Shown: positions 8,692-16,789 of the stretch, piece after piece
Layout: the number at the start of each line of letters is the position of its first letter
Numbering within the stretch: position 1 is the first letter of the stretch
Assembly: GCA_902725215.1 (NCBI GenBank)
Contig: CACUVI010000026.1
Span: forward strand, 248,001 to 312,000
Direction of reading: 5' to 3'
DNA length: 64,000 bases
DNA from: Rhodospirillaceae bacterium LM-1
GTDB lineage: Bacteria; Pseudomonadota; Alphaproteobacteria; Rhodospirillales; WMHbin7
The notes under the pieces: model-generated
What the model was told of the DNA's origin: nothing
The model's database searches: none
The model's input: only the letters and a program-made list of their open reading frames with translations
Position numbers and translations under genes: made by a program

Positions 8692-9174
8692 ATGCGCATC
8701 ATGGTGCTGGGCATCGGCAATATCCTGATGACCGACGAGGGGATTGGCGTGCGCGTCGTCCAGGAGCTGGAAAGCCGCTTTCGCTTTCCGGACTCGGTCG
8801 AGATGGTGGATGGTGGGACGTCGGGCATGGAATTGCTCGAACCCATGATGGACCTGGATCATCTGATCGTGGTCGATGCCGTGCGCTCGGGCGATCCGGC
8901 GGGAACGCTGATTCGCCTGGAAGACGATGAAGTGCCCGCCCTGTTCCAAACGCGCCTATCGCCCCATCAGTTGGGCCTGTCCGACGTGCTGGCCACCTTG
9001 AAGCTGGCGGGCGGCTTTCCCAAGCATCTGGTTCTGCTGGGTTGCGAACCCAAAAGCCTGGAGACCCATATGGGCCTGTCGGATGCTGTGGAAGCCCAGG
9101 TCGAACCCTTGATCGACGCCGCGCTCAAGGAATTGTCGGCCATCGGCGTCACACCGCTAAGCGGAATGGCCTGA
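8692..9174 (+). CDS. hybD: Hydrogenase maturation endopeptidase HybD
   Basis: Nickel-dependent protease that clips the C-terminal extension of HybC after metal insertion. The fold starts with VLGIGNILMTDEGIGVRVV, carrying the conserved Asn and the metal-binding Glu, followed by the VDGGTSGMELL motif and the second acidic ligand in LIVVDAVRSGD; the conserved His is in LSPHQLGLSD. I chose the ATG at 8692 with AGGAAAG upstream, giving 160 residues; an in-frame ATG at 8662 would add ten residues of low conservation. It follows a terminator and a palindromic repeat, so it may rely on read-through or its own promoter, and it starts a tightly packed run of ten maturation genes. Confidence 0.92.
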   Translation: MRIMVLGIGNILMTDEGIGVRVVQELESRFRFPDSVEMVDGGTSGMELLEPMMDLDHLIVVDAVRSGDPAGTLIRLEDDEVPALFQTRLSPHQLGLSDVLATLKLAGGFPKHLVLLGCEPKSLETHMGLSDAVEAQVEPLIDAALKELSAIGVTPLSGMA

Positions 9175-9176
9175 TC

Positions 9177-9407
9177 ATGTGCATGGCCATTCCGTCCGAG
9201 GTGATCGCCATCGAGAACGGCATGGCCACGGTGGAATGTTTCGGCATAAAACGTCAGGCCAGCCTGCTGATGATGGGTGACGAGGTGGGAATCGGCGACT
9301 TTGTGCTGATCCAGGCGGGCGGTTTCGTGGCCGAGAAAGTTGACAGGGAGACGGCGCTGGAAACGCAGGCCATGATGGCCGAAGCGCTTTCCCAGCCATC
9401 CGCATGA
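9177..9407 (+). CDS. hypC: HypC-family chaperone, first copy (HybG/HupF-like)
   Basis: Small chaperone that carries the Fe(CN)2CO unit with HypD and delivers it to the hydrogenase precursor. The diagnostic start MCMAIPSEV has the essential Cys2 and the beta-barrel continues with VGDFVLIQAGGFV; length 76 residues. It begins two bases after hybD and ends overlapping hupK by four bases. A second HypC-type gene is at 12773. Position next to hybD and hupK suggests that this copy is the client-specific HybG/HupF-like one, but this is inferred from order only. Confidence 0.88.
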   Translation: MCMAIPSEVIAIENGMATVECFGIKRQASLLMMGDEVGIGDFVLIQAGGFVAEKVDRETALETQAMMAEALSQPSA

Positions 9408-10600
9408 CGGCGCCTGCGACGGCGTTGGAGGGCGTGTTGCGTGCCCGCCTTTGCGTGGAGGGGGGCATGATCAAATCGGCGCAGGTTGCACCGCGCCCCA
9501 CCCCGCCCATCAAACCATTGCTCAAGGGCCGCAAGCTGGCCGATGCGGTTCGGCTTCTGCCCCGCTTGTTCAGCCTGTGCGGCATGGCGCAGACCGTGGC
9601 CGCCCTGGGGGCCGCCGAAATGGCGCTGGCTTTGCCCGTTTCCGCAGCCCAGGCAGCGGCCAGACTTTCCTTCACCCTGGCCGAAACGGTGCAGGAACAT
9701 GCCACGCGTCTGCTGCTGGATGCACCCTTGGCGCTGGGCGAAGCGCCCGATGCCCAAGCCGCCAAAACCATCCGCCGCCATGTCGCTGGACTGGCCCCCT
9801 TGGTCAGTGCGAACGACGCATGGGTCAAGCCGGGCGGCGGCCAGTTGGACCCTGACCGCAAAGAGCTGGCCGAATGGTTGGAAACGCTGCGCCGTTTGGT
9901 GCTGACCCATCTGATGGCGGGATCGGACGTGGCCGGTTTTGCGAAGGCGAGCGAACTGGAACGCTGGGCCAAGAAAGGCGGTGGGGCCGCCGCCCGTTGC
10001 ATGGCGCGGATATTCCAGGATCAGCAGGCCAGTCTGGGGGCAAACGCCACCTTCCTGATGGGGCGACTGGATTCTGAATTCGTCAGGTCGGCGCTGGCTT
10101 GCGACGGCGGGCTGGATTTTGCGCGCGCGCCACAAAACGCGGGCGGCTTTTGCCTGGAGACCGGGCCGCTGTCTCGCCAATACGAGAATCCGCTGATCAA
10201 GGATTTGCATCGGCAATACGGGTACGGCTTGGCGGCAAGATACGCCGCCCGGCTGATCGAACTTAGCCATGCCGTAACGGGGATTGCGCTTTCCCTGCCT
10301 TTGCTGGAGGCTGAACGGGTCAGCGCCGACAACCCGGCTGGCGGCGATGGCGAAGGTTTGGGCGTCGCCGAGGCGGCCAGAGGGCGGCTGTTTCACTGGT
10401 TGCGCCTGCGAGACGGGCTGGTCGATGACTACCGGCTGCTGGCGCCCACCGAATGGAATTTTCATCCCGACGGCGCGTTCGCGCAGGGATTGAAAGCCGT
10501 TGCGGCCAAGGATGACGAGGTGGCCATACGGGCCGCAAAGTTGCATGGGCTGGCGCTGGACCCTTGCGTCTTGCTCGAAATCGAGGTGGACTATGCATGA
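9404..10600 (+). CDS. hupK: HupK-like hydrogenase maturation protein (inactive large-subunit homologue)
   Basis: A 398-residue protein that resembles a [NiFe] large subunit stripped of its metal ligands. Where the large subunit has CGICT, this protein has LCGMAQ (residues about 58-63), keeping one Cys; where the large subunit ends DPCxxCxxH, this one ends [14 protein letters not shown]. The late region GVAEAARGRLFHWLRLRDG aligns with the matching part of HupV and HybC. HupK is thought to act as an assembly scaffold in uptake-hydrogenase maturation, possibly under oxygen. It overlaps hypC and hypA at its ends. HupK is better known with HupSL-type (group 1d) enzymes than with a HybOABC operon. 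Confidence 0.82.
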   Translation: MTAPATALEGVLRARLCVEGGMIKSAQVAPRPTPPIKPLLKGRKLADAVRLLPRLFSLCGMAQTVAALGAAEMALALPVSAAQAAARLSFTLAETVQEHATRLLLDAPLALGEAPDAQAAKTIRRHVAGLAPLVSANDAWVKPGGGQLDPDRKELAEWLETLRRLVLTHLMAGSDVAGFAKASELERWAKKGGGAAARCMARIFQDQQASLGANATFLMGRLDSEFVRSALACDGGLDFARAPQNAGGFCLETGPLSRQYENPLIKDLHRQYGYGLAARYAARLIELSHAVTGIALSLPLLEAERVSADNPAGGDGEGLGVAEAARGRLFHWLRLRDGLVDDYRLLAPTEWNFHPDGAFAQGLKAVAAKDDEVAIRAAKLHGLALDPCVLLEIEVDYA

Positions 10601-10934
10601 AATGTCGCTGGCCGACGGGATTTCGCGCATCATTATGGCCCAGGCCGAAGAACACGGCTTTTCCAAGGTGCTGACGGTGCGTATTGAAATTGGCCGACTG
10701 GCCCATGTCGATCCCGACGCCCTGGCCTTTTGCTTTGGCGCCGTCATGAAAGGCACGCCCGCCGAGAGCGCCAAGCTGGTGATCGAGCGCGCCGACGGAT
10801 TGGTCTGGTGCTTGGGCTGCGCCGAACAGGTGGCGATCAATGCCTGGGGCGACGCCTGCCCCAAATGCGGCAGTTTCGATCTGAAGGCCGACGGCGGCGA
10901 CGGCATGCGAATTTTGGATTTGGAGGTCGAGTGA
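10593..10934 (+). CDS. hypA: Hydrogenase nickel incorporation protein HypA
   Basis: Zinc- and nickel-binding protein that helps HypB load nickel into the large subunit. The N-terminus MHEMSLADG contains the nickel ligand His2. A zinc site is formed by CLGC (about 73-76) and CPKC (about 89-92). Length 113 residues, normal for the family. Its start lies eight bases inside the end of hupK, and its stop shares one base with the start of hypB, so translation of the chain is coupled. Confidence 0.93.
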   Translation: MHEMSLADGISRIIMAQAEEHGFSKVLTVRIEIGRLAHVDPDALAFCFGAVMKGTPAESAKLVIERADGLVWCLGCAEQVAINAWGDACPKCGSFDLKADGGDGMRILDLEVE

Positions 10935-11704
10935 TGTGCAGCATATGTGGTTGCGGCGAGCATAAGCATCACGACCATGATCATGATCATGACCACCACC
11001 ATGATCACGCGCATCCCCATCCGCACGCGCCGGATCAGGGCAGGCTGCTGCGCATCGAGCAGGACATTCTGTCCGAGAACAATCGCTGGGCCGCCCTCAA
11101 CCGCAAAACCTTCCAGGAGCAAGCGACGCTGGCGCTCAATCTGGTGTCCAGCCCTGGTTCGGGCAAAACCACGCTGTTGGTCAAGACCATCGGCATGCTG
11201 AAGGGAAAGATGCCTCTGGCCGTCGTCGAGGGCGATCAGCAGACGGCGCTGGACGCCCAGCGGATCGAGGCAACCGGCATTCCCGCCCATCAGGTCAATA
11301 CCGGCAAGGGCTGCCATCTCGACGCCCATATGGTGCGCCATGCGCTGGAAACCTTGCCGTTGGGCGAAGGCGGCGTTCTGTTCATCGAGAATGTGGGCAA
11401 TCTGGTTTGTCCGGCCGGTTTCGATTTGGGCGAGGCGGCCAAGGTGGCCGTGCTGTCGGTGACCGAGGGCGAGGACAAGCCGCTCAAATATCCCGACATG
11501 TTCAGGGCCGCCAGCTTGATGATTCTGAACAAGATCGATCTGTTGCCGCATCTCGATTTCGATGTCGATGCGTGCATCGGCTATGCCAAGCGCGTTCACC
11601 CCAATATCGGTGTGATTAAGCTGTCGGCCCGCACCGGCGAGGGGATGGAGGCCTGGCTGGCCTGGATCCAAGCCCAGCAAGCCCTGCTGCGCGTGGCGGG
11701 ATGA
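10934..11704 (+). CDS. hypB: Hydrogenase nickel incorporation GTPase HypB
   Basis: GTPase of the SIMIBI class that drives nickel delivery with HypA. The N-terminus MCSICGCGE contains a high-affinity nickel motif of the CxxCGC type, followed by a His/Asp-rich segment (about residues 11-32, fifteen His) that probably stores nickel. The G domain has the P-loop SSPGSGKTT, the metal-switch region [13 protein letters not shown] with its Cys and His, and the guanine-specificity motif NKIDLLPH. Length 256 residues. The stop overlaps the next start by four bases (ATGA). Confidence 0.94.
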   Translation: MCSICGCGEHKHHDHDHDHDHHHDHAHPHPHAPDQGRLLRIEQDILSENNRWAALNRKTFQEQATLALNLVSSPGSGKTTLLVKTIGMLKGKMPLAVVEGDQQTALDAQRIEATGIPAHQVNTGKGCHLDAHMVRHALETLPLGEGGVLFIENVGNLVCPAGFDLGEAAKVAVLSVTEGEDKPLKYPDMFRAASLMILNKIDLLPHLDFDVDACIGYAKRVHPNIGVIKLSARTGEGMEAWLAWIQAQQALLRVAG

Positions 11705-12765
11705 TTGAATTTGCCCTTCCCTTTGAAGCGCCGCCGGTGCTGGCGGTCGGCGCTTACCTTAAAAACAACGTAGCCGCCGCCAAGGGGCGAAAGGCCGTCG
11801 TTTCTGAAGCCAGGGGCAATCTGGAAACGCCCGACGACATCAGGCGTTTCAAGGAAGACCTGCAAAGCATGATCGATTGGCTGGGCGAACCCGCCCGGCG
11901 CATCGCCCATGATCTGCATCCCGATTTTCCCAACAGTCGCCACGCCCAAAGCCTGGGCATTCCCACCCTGGCCGTGCAGCATCATCACGCCCATGTCGCC
12001 GCCGTGGCCGCCGAGCATGGCCTGCTGGAACCCGTGATCGGCTTGGCCCTGGATGGCTTCGGGTTGGGGCCGGGCAACCAGTCCTGGGGCGGCGAGTTGT
12101 TGCTGGTCGATGGGCCTGGGTACGAGCGCCTGGGCCATCTTCAGCCCTTGGCCCAGCCAGGGGGCGACGTGGCGGCGCGCCAGCCCTGGCGCATGGCGGC
12201 TTCGGTTCTGCACGAGCTGGGGCAAACCGGAACCATCGCCCAGCGCTTTTCCGATCAGCAAGGGGCCGAGGTGATCGGGCAGATGCTGGCCCGTTCGGTC
12301 AATTGTCCGCGCACCACCAGTTGCGGACGCCTGTTCGACGCCGCCTGCGGGCTGCTGAATCTGTTGCCGGCGGCCGCATTCGAAGGTCAGGCTCCGATGA
12401 TGCTGGAAAGCCTGGCCAAAGCCCCCGAAATCATGGCGGGCGGCTGGAAGATCGAGGGCGAGGTCTTGTCCTTCATGCCCCTGCTGGCTAGGCTGGACGG
12501 CATGGAGGCTGTGCTTGGCGCAAATCTGTTCCATGGTACACTGGCCGCCGGATTGGCCGAATTCGCCGCCTTTCAGGCGCAAAGGCGCGGGATCGGGCGG
12601 GTGGCGCTGTCGGGCGGTTGTTTTCTGAATGCCGTGCTGAGCGCCGAAGTCGAACGCCATCTCGCCGCCCAGGGCTTGCAGGTGTTGCAGGCCCAGCGTC
12701 TGTCGCCCGGCGATGGCGGCCTTGCATTGGGCCAAGCCTGGGTGGCGGCCCTATCGAACGAGTGA
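11701..12765 (+). CDS. hypF: Short HypF (Kae1-like carbamoyl-transfer domain only)
   Basis: This 354-residue protein corresponds to the C-terminal Kae1-like half of HypF, which makes the thiocarboxamide on the HypE C-terminal Cys. The metal-binding motif [14 protein letters not shown], the nucleotide region [17 protein letters not shown] and the late motif [11 protein letters not shown] are all present. The N-terminal acylphosphatase, zinc-finger and YrdC-like carbamoyl-adenylate domains of a usual HypF (about 750 residues) are absent, and the upstream DNA is fully used by hypB, so this is not a start-site error. A similarly short HypF1 is known in Ralstonia eutropha. Adenylation might come from another protein or a full-length HypF elsewhere in the genome. 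Confidence 0.88.
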   Translation: MIEFALPFEAPPVLAVGAYLKNNVAAAKGRKAVVSEARGNLETPDDIRRFKEDLQSMIDWLGEPARRIAHDLHPDFPNSRHAQSLGIPTLAVQHHHAHVAAVAAEHGLLEPVIGLALDGFGLGPGNQSWGGELLLVDGPGYERLGHLQPLAQPGGDVAARQPWRMAASVLHELGQTGTIAQRFSDQQGAEVIGQMLARSVNCPRTTSCGRLFDAACGLLNLLPAAAFEGQAPMMLESLAKAPEIMAGGWKIEGEVLSFMPLLARLDGMEAVLGANLFHGTLAAGLAEFAAFQAQRRGIGRVALSGGCFLNAVLSAEVERHLAAQGLQVLQAQRLSPGDGGLALGQAWVAALSNE

Positions 12766-12772
12766 GGAAGTT

Positions 12773-13003
12773 ATGTGCCTAGCCATGCCCGCCCGCGTTG
12801 TCGAGATGAAGGACGACGATCAAGCCGTCGTCGAGCTTGACGGCGTGCGCAAGGAAATCTCGGTGGCTCTGATCGAAGCGCCACAGGTGGGCGATTACGT
12901 CATCGTGCATGTGGGCTACGCTCTGTCGCGTCTCGATCCCGACGAGGCCGCGAAGACGCTGGCTTTGTTCGCCGAAATGCAGGCGGCCGGAGCTGCGGCT
13001 TGA
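12773..13003 (+). CDS. hypC: Hydrogenase maturation chaperone HypC, second copy
   Basis: A second 76-residue HypC with the start MCLAMPARVVEM (Cys2 present) and the conserved HVGYALSRLDPDEA helix near the end. It lies directly before hypD, the standard position of the HypC that forms the HypCD complex for assembling Fe(CN)2CO. It starts seven bases after hypF with a GAGGAAG site. The stop codon overlaps the TTG start of hypD. Confidence 0.93.
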   Translation: MCLAMPARVVEMKDDDQAVVELDGVRKEISVALIEAPQVGDYVIVHVGYALSRLDPDEAAKTLALFAEMQAAGAAA

Positions 13004-14127
13004 AATATATCGACGAGTATCGTGACGGCGACTTGGCCAAGGGTTTGGCCTTTGCCATCGGGCGCGAGGCCAAGCCCGATTGCCGCTATCATTTCATGGA
13101 ATTTTGCGGCGGCCATACGCACGCCATCTTTCGCTATGGCATTCAAGATTTGCTGCCCGCCAATGTGCGCATGATCCACGGCCCCGGCTGCCCGGTCTGC
13201 GTTTTGCCGATGGGCCGCATCGACGGCGCCATCCATTTAGCCAAGCAGCCGGGTGTCATCCTGGCCAGCTATGGCGATATGCTGCGCGTGCCCGGCGGCG
13301 GGCGCGAAAGCCTTTTGAAGGCCAAGGCCATGGGGGCCGACGTGCGCATGATCTATTCGCCGTCTGATGCGGTGGCGCTGGCCAGGGCGCATCCCGACCG
13401 CGAGGTGGTTTTCTTCGCCATCGGCTTTGAAACCACCACGCCGCCCACGGCGCTGGCCATCCGCCAGGCCCATAAGGAAGGGCTTTCCAATTTCAGCGTC
13501 TATTGCAACCATGTGCTGACCCCTGCGGCAATCTCCAGCATTCTGGAAGCGCCATCCGTGCGCGATCTGGGCACCGTGCCGCTGGATGGTTTCATCGGCC
13601 CGGCGCATGTCTCCACCGTGATCGGCAGTCAGCCCTACGACTATTTCGCCGAAGAATATCGCCGCCCGGTGGTGATCGCCGGTTTCGAGCCGCTGGACGT
13701 TCTGCAAGCCATCTTGATGTTGATCCGCCAAGTGAACGAGGGCCGTTTCGAGGTCGAGAACGAATTCACCCGAGCGGTGACGAAGGAAGGCAACATGAAG
13801 GCCAAGGCGCTGGTCGCCGAAACCTTCGAGATGAAACGCTCGTTCGAATGGCGCGGCCTTGGCTTGGTGCCCTATAGCGCGCTGGCCATCAAGCGCCAAT
13901 GGGACCAATTCGACGCCGAGGCGCGCTTTTCCGTGCCCGAGTTCAAGACCGAGGACCACAAGGCCTGCGCTTGCGGCGCCATTCTGCGCGGCCTGAAAAC
14001 GCCCGCCGATTGCAGCTTGTTTGGCACCGCCTGCACGCCCGAACATCCCATCGGCTCATGCATGGTGTCGGCGGAAGGGGCGTGCGCCGCCTATTACACC
14101 TATGGCCGCCAGCGGAGAAAATCATGA
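13000..14127 (+). CDS. hypD: Hydrogenase maturation FeS protein HypD
   Basis: Central scaffold on which cyanide and CO ligands are attached to iron. Visible hallmarks are the motif FCGGHTH (Cys about 36), GPGCPVCVLP (about 65-74) and the C-terminal [4Fe-4S] region with CACGAILRG and FGTACTPEHPIGSCMVS. The natural start is a TTG at 13000 embedded in the hypC stop (TTGA), since no ATG precedes the conserved N-terminus KYIDEYRDGD; this implies translation by termination-reinitiation. Length 375 residues. Confidence 0.93.
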   Translation: MKYIDEYRDGDLAKGLAFAIGREAKPDCRYHFMEFCGGHTHAIFRYGIQDLLPANVRMIHGPGCPVCVLPMGRIDGAIHLAKQPGVILASYGDMLRVPGGGRESLLKAKAMGADVRMIYSPSDAVALARAHPDREVVFFAIGFETTTPPTALAIRQAHKEGLSNFSVYCNHVLTPAAISSILEAPSVRDLGTVPLDGFIGPAHVSTVIGSQPYDYFAEEYRRPVVIAGFEPLDVLQAILMLIRQVNEGRFEVENEFTRAVTKEGNMKAKALVAETFEMKRSFEWRGLGLVPYSALAIKRQWDQFDAEARFSVPEFKTEDHKACACGAILRGLKTPADCSLFGTACTPEHPIGSCMVSAEGACAAYYTYGRQRRKS

Positions 14128-15146
14128 AGCTCGATCTGGAACATGGCGTCGTCGAAATGGCGCATGGCGGCGGCGGGCGAGCCATGGCCAAGCTGATCGA
14201 AACCATCTTTCTTGGCAATTTTGATAATCCTCTGCTGGCGCAACGCAACGATCAGGCTTGTTTCACAATGCAGGCCGGACGCGTGGCGATGACCACCGAT
14301 TCCTATGTCATCCAGCCTTTGTTCTTTCCGGGCGGCGATATCGGCAGCCTAGCCGTGCATGGCACGGTGAACGATCTGGCGATGGCGGGCGCCAAACCCT
14401 TGTATCTGTCGGCGGGTTTCATTCTGGAAGAAGGCCTGGCGCTTAGGGACCTTGCCCAAATCGCGCGCTCGATGGCGGCGGCGGCGCGCGAGGCTGGCGT
14501 TTTTATCGTGACCGGCGACACCAAAGTCGTCGAGAAGGGCAAGGGCGACGGCGTCTTCATCAACACCGCCGGAATTGGCGTGATTCCCGATGGCGTGGCG
14601 CCCTCTGGCGAGCGGGCTAGGCCCGGCGATGCGATTTTGGTTTCGGGAACGCTGGGCGATCATGGCGTGGCGGTGATGAGCAAGCGCGAGAATCTGGCCT
14701 TCGAGGTCGATATATTGTCGGACGCGCAGGCCTTGAACGGTCTGGTGGCCGCCATGGTGGCCGAAGTGCCGGACATCCATGTGCTGCGCGATCCCACCCG
14801 GGGCGGTTTGGCTGCCACGCTGAATGAAATCGCCAGGCAAGCCAAGGTCGGCATGGAATTGGACGAGCGCGCCATTCCCATCAAAGGGGCCGTGCGCGCC
14901 GCCTGCGAATTCCTGGGGCTTGATCCCTTGAACGTCGCCAACGAGGGCAAGCTGGTCGCCATCTGCGCAGGCGATCAGGCCCCGCACCTGCTGGCCGTCA
15001 TGCGCGCGCATCCCAAAGGGGCGGACAGCGCCATCATCGGGCGCGTGATCCAGGATGCCGATTGTTTCGTGACCTTGAAGACCGCCTTTGGCGGAACCCG
15101 CATGGTCGATTGGCTGACCGGCGAACAATTGCCGAGAATCTGCTGA
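14124..15146 (+). CDS. hypE: Carbamoyl dehydratase HypE
   Basis: Converts the carbamoyl group on its own C-terminal cysteine to a thiocyanate, the source of the cyanide ligands. The AIRS-like fold is seen in MAHGGGGRAMAKLI, TTDSYVIQP, GTVNDLAMAGA and DPTRGGLAATLNEIA. The chain ends in PRIC, the essential C-terminal Cys accepted by HypF. Length 340 residues. It overlaps hypD by ATGA, and its stop shares a base with the hypX start (TGATG). Confidence 0.95.
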   Translation: MKLDLEHGVVEMAHGGGGRAMAKLIETIFLGNFDNPLLAQRNDQACFTMQAGRVAMTTDSYVIQPLFFPGGDIGSLAVHGTVNDLAMAGAKPLYLSAGFILEEGLALRDLAQIARSMAAAAREAGVFIVTGDTKVVEKGKGDGVFINTAGIGVIPDGVAPSGERARPGDAILVSGTLGDHGVAVMSKRENLAFEVDILSDAQALNGLVAAMVAEVPDIHVLRDPTRGGLAATLNEIARQAKVGMELDERAIPIKGAVRAACEFLGLDPLNVANEGKLVAICAGDQAPHLLAVMRAHPKGADSAIIGRVIQDADCFVTLKTAFGGTRMVDWLTGEQLPRIC

Positions 15147-16789
15147 TGCGCATATTGCTGCTCGCCCATTCCTTCAACAGCCTGACCCAACGCGTCTGGG
15201 TGGAACTGCAAGCCCTCGGCCACGAACTGGCCCTGGAGCTTGACATCAAGGACAGCGTGACCGAAGAGGCCGTGGCGCTGTTTCGCCCTGACCTGATCGT
15301 CGCCCCCTTCTTGAAGCGCGCCATTCCGCCTAGCGTCTGGCAAGCCGTGCGCTGTCTCGTCATTCATCCCGGCCCCATGGGCGACCGTGGCCCCGCCGCT
15401 CTTGATTGGGCGATCCTGGAAGGGCGCTTGGAATGGGGCGTTACGGTGCTAGAGGCTGCAGCCGATTTCGATGCCGGTCCCGTCTGGGCGCACCGCGCGT
15501 TCCAAATGCGCGCCGCCAGCAAGGGCAGTCTGTACCGGCGCGAGGTCAGCGATGCCGCCATCGACGCGTTGCAAGAAGCGATTGCCAAGATTGAAGCGGG
15601 CGAACATCCGATGCCCGCGCCAAACGGCGCTTTCCGCTCTTTCGTTCCGCAAGCGCTTCGCGCCATCGATTGGCGAAGCGACAAGGCGGCGGACGTGCTT
15701 TGCAAGATCCGTTCCGCCGACGGAGCGCCGGGCGTTCGCGACGTCATCGATGGTCGCGAGTTTTATCTGTTCGACGCCGAGAGTGCCGATCTGCAAGGGC
15801 CGCCTGGAGCTTTGCTGGCCAGCGACGGCGCCAGACTGGCCAGGGCCTGCGCCGATGGCGCTGTCTGGATCGGCCATCTCAGGCCGACCGGACCCGAACA
15901 ACTGAAATTGCCCGCCACGCATTATTTAAAGACAGAGGGCTTGGCCTATCAGGCCCCCGGCGACATCGTCTATGAGGAGCAGGGCGCGGTGGGCGTGCTG
16001 CGTTTTCCCTTCTACAACGGCGCCATGAGCACATCGCAATGTCTTCGCCTGCGCGATGCCTTCCTAGAAGCGGCCAAGCGACCGACCCGCGTCATCATGC
16101 TGGCGGGCGGCGAGGATTACTGGTCGAACGGCATACATCTGGGAACCATCGAGGCCGCGAAAAGCGTTTCCGACGAATCTTGGGACAACATCAACGCCAT
16201 CGACGATCTGGCCGAAGCGATCATCACCTGCGGCTCGCATTTGACGCTGGCCGCCATGGCGGGCAATGCCGGAGCGGGCGGCGTGTTTCTGGCCCTGGCC
16301 GCCGACCGGGTGGTGATGCGCGGCGGCATTGTTCTGAACCCGCATTACAAGGGAATGGGAAATCTCTACGGGTCGGAATATTGGACCTATCTTTTGCCCA
16401 AGCGCGCCAGCAAGGAGCAGGCGCAACGCATTCTCGAGGCGAGGCTTCCCATGGGTGCTGGCGAGGCCCTTAAGTTGGGTCTGGCTGATGCCGTTCTAAA
16501 CAAAGACATGGCCAGCTTTTGGCAAGAAGCGCTTGGTTGCGCCGCAGCAATGGCGGCGGGAAATGGGTTCTTGGAAAAGTTGGCGGCCAAGCGCCAATCT
16601 CGCGCCGCCGACGAAGCAGCCAAGCCGCTGTCGGCCTATCGCGAGGAAGAGCTTGAACGGATGCGCCTTAATTTCTACGGCTTCGATCCCAGCTATCATG
16701 TGGCGCGTTATCACTTCATTTTCAAATCCGCCAAGTCGCGCACCCCTCTTTACCTGGCACCCCATCGGCGTGCTAAACTTGGCGCATGA
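15146..16789 (+). CDS. hypX: HypX/HoxX, CO-ligand synthesis for aerobic hydrogenase maturation
   Basis: A 547-residue two-domain protein. The N-terminal part (1-about 270) is formyltransferase-like with the HPGPMGDRGPAALDWAIL motif and binds formyl-tetrahydrofolate. The C-terminal part (about 280-545) is enoyl-CoA-hydratase-like with AAMAGNAGAGGVFLALAADRV. HypX converts the formyl group to CO for the active-site iron when oxygen is present (work on Ralstonia and Aquifex HypX). Its presence predicts that this organism builds the hydrogenase aerobically or microaerobically. It is coupled to hypE upstream and to hupR downstream. Confidence 0.92.
   Translation: MRILLLAHSFNSLTQRVWVELQALGHELALELDIKDSVTEEAVALFRPDLIVAPFLKRAIPPSVWQAVRCLVIHPGPMGDRGPAALDWAILEGRLEWGVTVLEAAADFDAGPVWAHRAFQMRAASKGSLYRREVSDAAIDALQEAIAKIEAGEHPMPAPNGAFRSFVPQALRAIDWRSDKAADVLCKIRSADGAPGVRDVIDGREFYLFDAESADLQGPPGALLASDGARLARACADGAVWIGHLRPTGPEQLKLPATHYLKTEGLAYQAPGDIVYEEQGAVGVLRFPFYNGAMSTSQCLRLRDAFLEAAKRPTRVIMLAGGEDYWSNGIHLGTIEAAKSVSDESWDNINAIDDLAEAIITCGSHLTLAAMAGNAGAGGVFLALAADRVVMRGGIVLNPHYKGMGNLYGSEYWTYLLPKRASKEQAQRILEARLPMGAGEALKLGLADAVLNKDMASFWQEALGCAAAMAAGNGFLEKLAAKRQSRAADEAAKPLSAYREEELERMRLNFYGFDPSYHVARYHFIFKSAKSRTPLYLAPHRRAKLGA

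Noticed and set aside
10960-11030. Tandem repeat in the CAT/GAC-rich stretch
   Set aside because: It encodes the His-rich nickel-binding segment of HypB and is explained by protein function.
9254-11680. 808-codon open frame on the minus strand
   Set aside because: It lies exactly opposite hypC-hupK-hypA-hypB, has no domain pattern and is a by-product of GC-rich codon use.
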